NCBI RefSeq assembly: GCF_020880975.1
Contig: NZ_JAJIWP010000006.1
Coordinates: 62,001-126,000, forward strand
Direction of reading: 5' to 3'
Source of the DNA: Mucilaginibacter sp. UR6-1
GTDB taxonomy: Bacteria > Bacteroidota > Bacteroidia > Sphingobacteriales > Sphingobacteriaceae
Length of the DNA stretch: 64,000 bases
In this document: in pieces, positions 16,150 through 24,468 of the stretch
Layout of the letters: each line of letters begins with the position of its first letter
Position numbering within the stretch: position 1 is the stretch's first letter
The notes under the pieces: model-generated
The model's input: the letters and a program-made list of their open reading frames with translations, nothing else
The model's database searches: none
Told to the model about the DNA's origin: nothing
Position numbers and translations under genes: made by a program

Positions 16150-17298
16150 ATGCGGTTCAGTGAAATTGTAGGGCAGCATGCTATAAAGCAGCGTTTAATT
16201 AACTCGGTGAATGAGAACCGGGTAAGCCATGCGCAATTGTTTTTAGGTCCGGAAGGGTCAGGCAGTTTGGCGCTTGCTGTTGCCTATGCGCAATACCTTT
16301 CATGTGATGATAAGCAGCCCGATGACTCATGCGGCGTTTGCGCATCATGCCGAAAGTATCAAAAGCTGATGCATCCTGATCTGCATTTCTCATACCCGTT
16401 TTTTGCTAAGCATAAGGATGACGCCGCCATTACCTTTATTGAAAAATGGCGCGAGGCATTTACCAGCCAGCCCTATTTAAGCCTTGATGCCTGGCGCGGC
16501 TATTTGGATGCAGATAACAAGCAGGCCAACATTAATATAGCCGAGTGCCACCAGATCATCAAAAAGCTCAGCTTAAAGCCTTTCGAGTCAGAATACAAGA
16601 TATTGATCCTTTGGTTGCCCGAGTATCTGGACAAAGAAGGCAATGCCCTGCTCAAAATAATTGAGGAGCCGCAGCCTAATACCTTGTTTTTGCTGGTAGC
16701 CCAAAATCAGGATCAGATACTGAACACCATACTCTCGCGTACGCAATTGGTAAAAATACCGCCACTGGAGTACAACGATATAAAAACATATTTACTGAAT
16801 GAGCGTGGCCAGCCTGAAGCTACAGCCGCTGAAATAGCCTACCTGGGCAATGGCAATATGGCCGAAGCGCTTACCATGTTACAACACGATGCCAGTAATT
16901 ATCACCACCAGTTTATACAGTGGCTGCGCATGTGTTACAGCAATAAGGGTATTGAGGTAGTTACCTTTGTAGAACAGTTGGCAAAGCTGGGCCGCGAAAA
17001 CCAAAAGAATTTTTTACGCTACGGCATAAACTTTATACGCGAGTGCTGCCTGCTGCTGGCCGGTGCGCCAAACCTGGTGCATTTGCCCGAAAGTGAGCTT
17101 GACACGGCGCAAAAAATGATAAAAGTAATGAGCATTGAGGCTACCGAAGCCATAAGCGGTGAGCTGGAAACAGCCCACTACCATGTGGAGCGGAACGCCA
17201 ACCCTAAAATTTTATTTTTAGATGTATCTTTACAGATTATAACAATATTACATTATAAAACGATTCGCCAGGGGCGAACACAATATATACCGAAATAA
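16150..17298 (+). CDS. holB: DNA polymerase III subunit delta'
   Basis: 382 residues. HolB is part of the clamp-loader that places the beta clamp at primer termini. N-terminal AAA+ module: FSEIVGQHAIKQRLINSV, SHAQLFLGPEGSGSLALA (a degenerate P-loop, as usual for delta'), and a zinc-binding module CDDKQPDDSCGVCASC at about residues 52-67. Further motifs are YKILILWLPEYLDKEGNALLKIIEEP, then FLLVAQNQDQILNTILSRTQ with the SRC/SRT-type sensor 1 region. The C-terminal third is the helical collar. It leads the cluster holB-ricT-gldH: ricT begins 2 bp after its stop and gldH overlaps ricT by 4 bp, so they form one transcript. Confidence 0.95.
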   Translation: MRFSEIVGQHAIKQRLINSVNENRVSHAQLFLGPEGSGSLALAVAYAQYLSCDDKQPDDSCGVCASCRKYQKLMHPDLHFSYPFFAKHKDDAAITFIEKWREAFTSQPYLSLDAWRGYLDADNKQANINIAECHQIIKKLSLKPFESEYKILILWLPEYLDKEGNALLKIIEEPQPNTLFLLVAQNQDQILNTILSRTQLVKIPPLEYNDIKTYLLNERGQPEATAAEIAYLGNGNMAEALTMLQHDASNYHHQFIQWLRMCYSNKGIEVVTFVEQLAKLGRENQKNFLRYGINFIRECCLLLAGAPNLVHLPESELDTAQKMIKVMSIEATEAISGELETAHYHVERNANPKILFLDVSLQIITILHYKTIRQGRTQYIPK

Positions 17299-17300
17299 CT

Positions 17301-18698
17301 ATGGGATGCGGAAGTTGCTCAACAGGTGGTTGTACACCTGCGGGCTGCAAAAGTAACGGCTCATGCCTTACTAATGGTTGCAGCAAATTAGATGTTTACG
17401 ACTGGCTGTCGCATATGGACATGCCGGCAAATTATAAACCTTTCTCTGTCATCGAAGTAAAATTTAAAGGATCGCGAAAGGAATTCTATAAAAATGCTGA
17501 TAATATTTACCTCGAGGCAGGTGAACTGGTAGCTGTTGAAACCACTACAGGTGGCTACGATATTGGCCACGTATCCTTAACCGGCGAACTGGTGCGCATG
17601 CAAATGGTAAAGCGCCATGTTAAAGAGGCTGATGTGGTAAAAAAAATATACCGCCGCGCCACTGCTGCTGATGTTGATAAGTGGAAAGCCGCAAAAGACC
17701 TTGAATGGGAAACAATGCACCGCTCGCGCAAACTGGCTTTGGACCTTAACCTGAGCATGAAGATAAGTGATGTGGATTACCAGGGCGATAAAACCAAGGC
17801 CACATTTTACTATACTGCTGAAGGCCGTGTTGATTTCAGGGAACTGATCAAAAAAATGGCTGAGGCTTTCAGGATACGTATTGAGATGCGGCAGATAGGT
17901 ATGCGCCAGGAAGCAAGTCGCCTGGGTGGTATTGGCTCCTGCGGGCGCGAACTGTGCTGCTCAACCTGGCTTACCGATTTTAAAACCGTATCAACAGCCG
18001 CGGCGCGTTATCAAAACCTGTCATTAAATACCCTAAAGCTGGCCGGCCAGTGCGGTAAGCTTAAATGCTGCCTAAACTACGAGCTGGATACGTATATGGA
18101 TGCCCTGAAGGGTATTCCGGATGATGTATATATACTAAAAACCAAGGTAGGTGATGCCCGTTTGCAAAAAACTGACATATTTAAAAAACTAATGTGGTTT
18201 AGCTATCCTAATGCCGAATCATGGATACCGCTGGATATCGCCCTCGTTAAAGAGATCCAGAAGATGAACAAGGAAGGTATCTTTCCGGATGATATTGTAC
18301 AGGAAACCGAGGTGGAAACCAAACCTGCAAAAGCGCTCGATTACGAGAACGTAGTTGGCCAGGATAGCCTTACCCGCCTTGACGAACGCGCTAAAAAGAA
18401 AAAAAATAACAAAAGCCGCGGTAAAGGCAAGCCGTCTGGCGGGGGTAATAACGCCGCACAGCCTCAGCAACCGGGCAACCAGCAACAGGCAAAGCCCCAG
18501 CAACCGGGCCAGCAAAGGCCGCAACAGAATAAGCCTCAAAATAACAGACCACAGCAGCCAAACAACCAGCAGCAAGGGCAAAGCAATAACCCGCCTGCCA
18601 AAACTGAGGGTGGCCGCAGCGCAAATAATAACAACAGGCGGCACAGGCACCGCCCTAACGGTAACCAAAACAATCAACAACCGGGCAGAGAGCAGTGA
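17301..18698 (+). CDS. ricT: RicT-like PSP1-domain protein (YaaT family) with cysteine-rich N-terminus
   Basis: 465 residues. The PSP1 core (about residues 45-270) has the cysteine motifs typical of RicT: GSCGRELCCSTWL and GQCGKLKCCLNYE, with a RIEMRQIGMRQEASRLGGIG lead-in. In Bacillus, RicT joins RicA/RicF in an Fe-S complex affecting RNA processing by RNase Y; in Bacteroidota the gene sits between holB and gldH and its role is open. Unlike the Bacillus protein (about 275 aa) it has a short cysteine-rich N-terminus with six Cys (C3, C6, C11, C16, C22, C27) and a long low-complexity C-terminal tail (from about residue 370) rich in Q, N, P and K/R. The tail is probably disordered and RNA-binding-like. 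Confidence 0.88.
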   Translation: MGCGSCSTGGCTPAGCKSNGSCLTNGCSKLDVYDWLSHMDMPANYKPFSVIEVKFKGSRKEFYKNADNIYLEAGELVAVETTTGGYDIGHVSLTGELVRMQMVKRHVKEADVVKKIYRRATAADVDKWKAAKDLEWETMHRSRKLALDLNLSMKISDVDYQGDKTKATFYYTAEGRVDFRELIKKMAEAFRIRIEMRQIGMRQEASRLGGIGSCGRELCCSTWLTDFKTVSTAAARYQNLSLNTLKLAGQCGKLKCCLNYELDTYMDALKGIPDDVYILKTKVGDARLQKTDIFKKLMWFSYPNAESWIPLDIALVKEIQKMNKEGIFPDDIVQETEVETKPAKALDYENVVGQDSLTRLDERAKKKKNNKSRGKGKPSGGGNNAAQPQQPGNQQQAKPQQPGQQRPQQNKPQNNRPQQPNNQQQGQSNNPPAKTEGGRSANNNNRRHRHRPNGNQNNQQPGREQ

Positions 18699-19168
18699 AA
18701 AACCTGAAAGCTTTTATAGTATTTATTATAGCGGCGGCGGTATTTTCAGCCTGTGCTGACCCAAATACCGTGCTTGATGAAAATAAGGCCATACCCAATC
18801 ATAACTGGGCTTATACTGACCCGTTGAAGTATGAGGTAAAGATTGATGATGCGGCGCCGCTATATAATATTTATTTAAACCTGCGTGTAACCGGTAATTA
18901 TAAGTACTCCAACATATTTATAATATTCCGTCGGGCCGGGCATGGCAAAAAAGCACAGTCTACACGGTACGAGTTCAAGCTGGCCAAACCGGATGGTGAG
19001 TGGCTGGGTGCCGGTTCAGGTAACCTGTACAGCTATCGTTTTGTACTGCGTAAGGGTTATAAATTCCCTGAAAAGGGGGTATATCATATCGAAATAGAGC
19101 AAAATATGCGCGACAACCCGCTACGCGAAGTAAGCGATGCAGGGCTTTGTGTAGAGAAGGCTAAGTAA
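18695..19168 (+). CDS. gldH: gliding motility lipoprotein GldH
   Basis: 157 residues from a GTG start that overlaps the ricT stop (GTGA). Lipobox region FSACADPNTV places the lipidated Cys at about residue 20. The mature protein matches GldH in pattern: an early NHNWAYTDPLKYEVKI segment, YNIYLNLRVTGNYKYSNIFIIF, then YRFVLRKGYKFPEKGVYHIEIEQNMRDNPL and a terminal DAGLCVEK. GldH is a periplasm-facing lipoprotein required for gliding in Flavobacterium; homologues are also kept in non-gliding Sphingobacteriaceae. Its placement after holB and ricT is the usual order in the phylum and strengthens the call. Confidence 0.92.
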   Translation: MKNLKAFIVFIIAAAVFSACADPNTVLDENKAIPNHNWAYTDPLKYEVKIDDAAPLYNIYLNLRVTGNYKYSNIFIIFRRAGHGKKAQSTRYEFKLAKPDGEWLGAGSGNLYSYRFVLRKGYKFPEKGVYHIEIEQNMRDNPLREVSDAGLCVEKAK

Positions 19169-19207
19169 GTTCTTAAAAAGTAAACGATCGTAATTTTACC
19201 GTTCGAG

Positions 19208-19309
19208 ATGACAACTTTAGAAATTCGTCATTGCAAGGTACGAAGCAATCTTCGAGAGGCTTGTATTGAAGAATGTTTTAAGAGATTGCTTCGTACCTCG
19301 CAATGACGA
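19208..19309. repeat. palindromic intergenic repeat (REP-like) plus a half-element
   Basis: Left arm 19225-19251 and right arm 19283-19309 are 27-bp inverted copies with one mismatch, separated by 31 bp. The core reads GATTGCTTCGTACCTCGCAA on the right arm. Just upstream (about 19200-19211) CGTTCGAGATGAC resembles the end of the arm of the second element at 51959-52039, so this may be a half-element beside a full one. The element lies between convergent gldH and mfd and could form a long hairpin acting as a terminator. Dispersed palindromes with this core are known in Sphingobacteriaceae genomes, to my recollection. Confidence 0.75.
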
Positions 19310-19322
19310 GTAAAAGATAAAC

Positions 19323-22300
19323 CTACACCCCTACAACCCCGGCAATTTCACTCAGCAATTCCACCGCCTCATCAATAGTGCTCACACTGTCAATACTTAA
19401 ACGGAGCGTGTTTTTAACCTCTTTAAGGTTGGTACGGCGCGGGTTTCCCTGTACAAAGGTAAGTACCCGCCTAAATGCCTCTGTTTCAAAGTAAGCTGAT
19501 TGCTGGTTGGTAATAAAGTAACCGCGCAGAATATTCTTTTTAAGTGAGATCTTTTCAAAGCCAATGGCCTTACCCAGCCATTGCAGGCGCATGGTATTCA
19601 GCAGGTCATTCACTTGTGGCGGTACCGGGCCAAAACGGTCGTTAAGCTGCTGTTTAAAGGCCATCAGTTCGGTTTCATTCTCCAGCTTTGAAAGGTCGGT
19701 ATATAAGTTATACCTTTCAGACAGGTTGGTTACGTACTCGTTAGGTATCAGTATCTCCTGATCGGTATCAATCTGGGTAAATGATATAAAGGCACGCGGT
19801 TTTTCTTCCGGAAAAACCTCTTTAAACTCGTCGTCCTTCAATTCCTGAATAGCCTCATCCAATATTTTATGGTACATCTCAAAGCCTATTTCGGCAATAA
19901 AGCCGCTTTGCTCGGCACCTAACAGGTTACCACTGCCACGAATGTCCAGATCGCGCATGGCTACGTTAAAGCCGCTGCCCAGATCACTGAACTCTTCAAT
20001 AGCACTCAAGCGTTTACGGGCTTCGGATGTAAGGGTTGAAAGCGGAGGGCTCAGTAAATAACAGTATGCTTTTTTGTTACTACGCCCTACACGGCCGCGC
20101 ATCTGGTGCAGGTCGCTCAAGCCAAACATGTGGGCATGGTTGATGATGATAGTGTTGGCATTCGGGATATCCAAACCGGCCTCAATAATAGTAGTAGCTA
20201 CAAGCACATCATACTCGGCGCTTACAAACTTCATCATCACATCCTCAAGCGCGTCACCGTCCAACTGGCCGTGGGCAATACCTATGCGCGCCTGCGGCAC
20301 CAGTTTACGTATCAGGCCGCCCAATTGCGGCAGATCGTTCACCCGGTTATGAATGAAGAATACCTGGCCACCACGTGCCAGCTCAAACTCTACTGATTCT
20401 TTTATCAGCTTATCGTTAAAAACATGCAGCTCGGTAACTACCGGCTGTCGGTTTGGCGGCGGAGTTGATATGATGGATAAGTCGCGCGCGCCCATCAGCG
20501 AGAAGTGCAGCGTACGAGGTATAGGCGTTGCTGTTAGGGTAAGCGTATCCACATTGGCGCGCATTTGTTTCAGCTTCTCTTTGGTTGATACACCGAACTT
20601 CTGCTCCTCATCAATGATCATCAGGCCCAGGTCCTTAAATTTAACATCCTTACTCACCAGGCGGTGGGTACCGATGATGATATCAACCTTGCCATCCTTC
20701 AGCTTTTCCAATGTATCCTTGATCTGCTTGCTGCTTTTAAAGCGGTTCACATAATCAATATTGCAGGGGAAGCCTTTAAGGCGATCACTAAATGTTTTAT
20801 AATGCTGTGCCGCCAAAATTGTTGTTGGCACCAGTATGGCTACCTGTTTGCTATCGGCAACGGCCTTAAACGCCGCGCGTACAGCCACCTCGGTTTTACC
20901 AAAACCCACATCGCCGCAAATCAAGCGATCCATGGGGTGCGGCGATTCCATATCTTTCTTAAAATCAAGCGTGGCCTTTTCCTGATCCGGGGTGTCCTCG
21001 TATAAAAAGGAAGCTTCCAACTCGTTTTGCAGATAGCTATCGGGCGAGAAGGCATTACCCGTTTGCGCCTTACGCACGGCATAAAGCCTGATCAGGTCGC
21101 GGGCTATGTCCTTAACTTTTTTTTTTGTTGTTTTCTTCAACCGTTCCCAGGTATCAGTACCCAGCTTATTCATCTTAGGCTGATGGCCTTCTTTACCGCT
21201 GTATTTTGAGATGCGGTTAAGCGAGTTGATGTTCACATAAAGCAGGTCATTATCGGCATAAATGAGCCTGATCATTTCCTGCGTTTTACCGTTCACTTCT
21301 ACTTTTTCAAGTCCGGCATATTTACCTATGCCGTGGTCAATATGGGTTACATAATCGCCGGGTTTTAGCTCCCGCAGGTCTTTAAGGGTGATGGCTTGCG
21401 AACGCTGATAGCTCTTTTTAAGCTTGTATTTATAATAGCGGTCAAATATCTGGTGATCGGTATAGCAGGCTATTTTCTGCTCATGATCAACAAAACCTTC
21501 GCGCAGCGCAGTGTTCACCGGCGTAAACTTAATGGTTTTGTCAAGGTCATCCAAAATGGCGTAAAGGCGCTCAATCTGTTTTGGCGAGTCAGTAACAATA
21601 AAATTCTCGATCTTATCGGCCTCATTGTTTTTGAGGTTGTGGATAAGCAAACTAAAATCCTTATTAAAAGATGGCTGCGGGCGCATTTCAAAATGCAGTT
21701 GCTCATCAGCCTCATAAAAAAACTGCTTGCCAAACTCTATCACAGCAAAATCGCGCATCTGATCGCCGATCATCTTTTCATCCGTAAAGCTGAATTTAGG
21801 GTCTATCCAATCCGGATTTTGCTGCTTATCTTCAAATGAAAGGGCTTTCCAAAGTTCTGTTGCCTTTTTATGGCCTGACTTGATAATATCCAATGTAAAC
21901 TGCACATCCTTTATCCAGATCTGCGAGTCGGACTCTACATACTCAAGCAGTGATATATTATTTTCCGTCAGGAATTTTGATTGTACATTAGGTACAATGG
22001 TGATGCTTTTTACCTGTTCGGCCGATAGCTGGCTTTCGATCTCGAACGTACGGATAGATTCAACATAATCGCCAAAAAATTCTACCCGGTAAGGCAGGTT
22101 GTGTGAAAATGAGAAGATATCAACAATACCGCCGCGTACTGAAAACTGGCCCGGCTCATACACAAAATCAACCCGCTCAAAATCATACTCCACCAAAAAC
22201 TCGGTTATAAAATCAATGTTCAGGCTGCTGCCCACACTCATTTCGAGCGTGTTTTTTTCGAGCGCCGCGCGGTCAATTACCTTTTCGGCCAATGCCTCCG

Positions 22301-22676
22301 GGTAAGTAACAATCAGCCTGCCATATTCTGAGGAATGGTTAAGCTCATTCAATACCTCGGCACGTGCCAGCACATTGCTGCTGTCGGGCTGGGTAAATTC
22401 AAAAGGTTTGCGGTATGATGATGGAAATAGCAATATCTCTTTGCCGGTAAGGCTTTCCAGATCGGCCTGGAAATAGGCGGCTTCCTCGCGCTCGGGCAGC
22501 ACAAAAATCATGTGCTTATGCTGCAAAAAATACAATGCTACCGCAATGGCGGCATCTCCTGAGCCAACCAAACCACGCAACTGTATGCGCGGACTTTTTT
22601 TAGCATTAAGTGCCGAAGCTAATGCCGTTATCCGCTTATCAGCTTTATAACGTTCTAAAATATCACGTATATCCAA
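19323..22676 (-). CDS. mfd: transcription-repair coupling factor Mfd
   Basis: 1117 residues. Mfd removes stalled RNA polymerase at lesions and recruits UvrA. Domains in order: UvrB-like N-terminal region (LRGLVGSGDAAIAVALYF, FPSSYRKPFE), the RNA-polymerase-interaction domain (LKPGDYVTHIDHGIGKYAGLE near residue 440), then the RecG-like translocase with Walker A GDVGFGKTEVAVRAAF, DEEQ box IDEEQKFGVSTKEKL, TATPIPRTLHFSL, and motif VI region QMRGRVGRSNKKAYCYLL, and a C-terminal TRCF domain. Start: no ATG is available; TTG 22676 gives the expected N-terminus MDIRDILERY. A TATATTTG promoter box ends 8 bp upstream, so the leader would be very short. Confidence 0.97.
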   Translation of the reverse strand: MDIRDILERYKADKRITALASALNAKKSPRIQLRGLVGSGDAAIAVALYFLQHKHMIFVLPEREEAAYFQADLESLTGKEILLFPSSYRKPFEFTQPDSSNVLARAEVLNELNHSSEYGRLIVTYPEALAEKVIDRAALEKNTLEMSVGSSLNIDFITEFLVEYDFERVDFVYEPGQFSVRGGIVDIFSFSHNLPYRVEFFGDYVESIRTFEIESQLSAEQVKSITIVPNVQSKFLTENNISLLEYVESDSQIWIKDVQFTLDIIKSGHKKATELWKALSFEDKQQNPDWIDPKFSFTDEKMIGDQMRDFAVIEFGKQFFYEADEQLHFEMRPQPSFNKDFSLLIHNLKNNEADKIENFIVTDSPKQIERLYAILDDLDKTIKFTPVNTALREGFVDHEQKIACYTDHQIFDRYYKYKLKKSYQRSQAITLKDLRELKPGDYVTHIDHGIGKYAGLEKVEVNGKTQEMIRLIYADNDLLYVNINSLNRISKYSGKEGHQPKMNKLGTDTWERLKKTTKKKVKDIARDLIRLYAVRKAQTGNAFSPDSYLQNELEASFLYEDTPDQEKATLDFKKDMESPHPMDRLICGDVGFGKTEVAVRAAFKAVADSKQVAILVPTTILAAQHYKTFSDRLKGFPCNIDYVNRFKSSKQIKDTLEKLKDGKVDIIIGTHRLVSKDVKFKDLGLMIIDEEQKFGVSTKEKLKQMRANVDTLTLTATPIPRTLHFSLMGARDLSIISTPPPNRQPVVTELHVFNDKLIKESVEFELARGGQVFFIHNRVNDLPQLGGLIRKLVPQARIGIAHGQLDGDALEDVMMKFVSAEYDVLVATTIIEAGLDIPNANTIIINHAHMFGLSDLHQMRGRVGRSNKKAYCYLLSPPLSTLTSEARKRLSAIEEFSDLGSGFNVAMRDLDIRGSGNLLGAEQSGFIAEIGFEMYHKILDEAIQELKDDEFKEVFPEEKPRAFISFTQIDTDQEILIPNEYVTNLSERYNLYTDLSKLENETELMAFKQQLNDRFGPVPPQVNDLLNTMRLQWLGKAIGFEKISLKKNILRGYFITNQQSAYFETEAFRRVLTFVQGNPRRTNLKEVKNTLRLSIDSVSTIDEAVELLSEIAGVVGV

Positions 22677-22684
22677 AATTGCCG

Positions 22685-22692
22685 CAAATATA
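22685..22692 (-). promoter_or_regulatory. -7 promoter box of mfd
   Basis: Minus strand TATATTTG, exact match, ending 8 bp before the TTG start of mfd. Confidence 0.6.
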
Positions 22693-22831
22693 CTTAAAAC
22701 TGCCTCTTTTATTTATGATAACCCAAATTGTGACATAAAGTTCAAACAAAACATACTTAAATACGCTTTACTAATTACCTGGTGCAGCGGCATCAGGTAA
22801 TTAGATTAACCTGACTTTTATACTTATAAAG

Positions 22832-23239
22832 ATGAAAAACGCATTACTATCCGGACTGGTTATCGGCATTTTTAGCGGCCTTTGGTTACTTATAATGTAC
22901 AAGGCCGGTTATAACCTTGAAGACTCAAAAGCATCTCCTTATGAGTACATATCTGTACTGATACCCATTGTTGGTTTGCTGATCGCTATTAAGGATTATC
23001 GTGACAATTACCTTGGTGGTAAAATGGGCTTTTTAGAAGCGTTGGTACAAAGTTTCAAGATATTGATATTTGGTGGTATACTGGCTGTATTCGCCGCAAT
23101 TGTGTTCATTAACTATGTATCAAGCGGAAACAATTTTGAGGAATTTTCGGGCCGTATGTTCGGCGCGTTACTGGTTGGCGTAATAAGTGCATTTGGTGTA
23201 TCTTTACTATACGCAACCAATTCCGAAAAAGTTGATTAA
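22832..23239 (+). CDS. DUF4199 membrane protein
   Basis: 135 residues with four predicted membrane segments: about 4-24 (LLSGLVIGIFSGLWLLIM), 40-58 (YISVLIPIVGLLIAI), 72-96 (ILIFGGILAVFAAIVFI) and 110-128 (ALLVGVISAFGVSLLY). The loop after the second segment has the family phrase KDYRDNYLGGKMGFLEAL, characteristic of DUF4199 proteins of Bacteroidota. Function is unknown. The 3' end overlaps the start of the DUF2752 gene by about 8 bp (TTG start), so the two are probably translated together. No partner with a known role is nearby. Confidence 0.82.
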   Translation: MKNALLSGLVIGIFSGLWLLIMYKAGYNLEDSKASPYEYISVLIPIVGLLIAIKDYRDNYLGGKMGFLEALVQSFKILIFGGILAVFAAIVFINYVSSGNNFEEFSGRMFGALLVGVISAFGVSLLYATNSEKVD

Positions 23240-23531
23240 AAAACTGTTTGCCAAATATTTTGAATTAACCTTTTGGGTGGCAGCCATAATTGCCCTGGCA
23301 GTAACCAACCCGGCTGCCGAAACACATTTTAGCCTGTGCCCGTTAAAAATTGCGGGTATAGGCTGGTGCCCGGGCTGCGGCCTGGGCCATTCTATTTCCT
23401 GGCTTTTAAGAGGGAATATCAGCAACTCATTTAATGCGCACTGGTTTGGCATACCTGCCCTGGGTATAATTTTATGGCGAGTGTTTACGCTTACACGTGC
23501 ACGGCTATCAAACTCAAACAGCTTTGTTTAA
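23232..23531 (+). CDS. DUF2752 membrane protein
   Basis: About 99 residues from TTG 23232, chosen because the resulting N-terminus (MIKKLFAKYFELTFW) resembles relatives; an upstream GTG at 23187 would overlap DUF4199 by 53 bp. The family core is clear: a first membrane helix, then CPLKIAGIGWCPGCGLGHSISWLLRGN, with the CPGCGLG motif, and SFNAHWFGIPALGIILW leading into the second helix. The cysteine pair may bind metal or form a disulfide, but the function of the family is unknown. Its 3' end overlaps the convergent transporter gene by 18 bp. Confidence 0.75.
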   Translation: MIKKLFAKYFELTFWVAAIIALAVTNPAAETHFSLCPLKIAGIGWCPGCGLGHSISWLLRGNISNSFNAHWFGIPALGIILWRVFTLTRARLSNSNSFV

Positions 23532-24386
23532 TTGCTTTTTTGATACCGCGAGCCCGATGATTACCAGTATGGCCCCCGCTATTTCGTAAACGGTTATACC
23601 CTCTCCTAATATGATATATCCAAGTACATACCCAAATACCGGAGTAAGGTAAAGCCATGTAGCTGCCGAAACGGTATCGCGCTTTACAAGGTATAACCAT
23701 AGCTGATTAGCCACAAAGGATAACACCACAATCATCCAAAGCAGTGTGATGAATAAGCGCGCATCAATATGCCTGATGTTATCGGCATTAAACAAGGGGC
23801 AAAAGGGGAGTAATAATAACCCGCCGATAAATACCTGCCACACATTGAATACCGCGTTTGACAGTGATATTTTAACCGCCGAAAAGTACACGCTGCTTAA
23901 CGCGTAGGCTGCTATGTAAATGATAAGCAAAACAACGCCCAAGGGCTGTATAGTAGCTTTAATAAAAGCCCCTGATGATGATACCGACAAGCCAACTAAA
24001 GCCACCAGCATGCCAATAACCTCATAACGGTTTAGCTTGCGCTTTAATATCAATGTAGAAAACAAGGCAATAAGCAATGGTGTAACCGCGATGAACAGCG
24101 TACTTATACCTGCCGAGGCATATTTTTGTGCCGCGAAAAAGGAGCCAAGACACAGTGTAGTGTTTAACAGCCCGTAAATAATAATACTTTTCCACTCGCT
24201 GCCCTTTGGCAAAAACCGGTATTTTTTTGATAACAAAAAAATTGGCGCGAACACGATGCCCGTACCTATAAAGCGAATACTTGCCAGCAAAAGCGCATCG
24301 GCAGACGGTATACCGAACTTGACCGCTATAGCACCTGTTGACCAAAGAACGGAGAACAATAAACCCGGCAGAATATTTTTGAACAT
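23514..24386 (-). CDS. DMT superfamily transporter (EamA family)
   Basis: 290 residues from ATG 24386; a GTG seven codons upstream is possible but less likely. Ten hydrophobic segments in two repeated EamA halves, each of five helices: the first half begins LPGLLFSVLWSTGAIAVKFG with the typical LLASIRFIGTG segment, the second begins GVVLLIIYIAAYALSSVYFSAVK. The VSAATWLYLTPVFGYVLGYIILGEGITVYEIAGAILVIIGL stretch is a hallmark of EamA C-termini (positions about 235-275). It probably exports a small metabolite or amino acid from the cytoplasm; substrate cannot be predicted. The gene is not in an operon with a recognised pathway. Confidence 0.87.
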   Translation of the reverse strand: MFKNILPGLLFSVLWSTGAIAVKFGIPSADALLLASIRFIGTGIVFAPIFLLSKKYRFLPKGSEWKSIIIYGLLNTTLCLGSFFAAQKYASAGISTLFIAVTPLLIALFSTLILKRKLNRYEVIGMLVALVGLSVSSSGAFIKATIQPLGVVLLIIYIAAYALSSVYFSAVKISLSNAVFNVWQVFIGGLLLLPFCPLFNADNIRHIDARLFITLLWMIVVLSFVANQLWLYLVKRDTVSAATWLYLTPVFGYVLGYIILGEGITVYEIAGAILVIIGLAVSKKQLNKAV

Positions 24387-24468
24387 AGACAGTACTTTAT
24401 CCGCCACAAGTTACACTTCACTCCCGGCAGGGCAAAATACGCCAATGCGCAATAAAAACGCAATAAAA

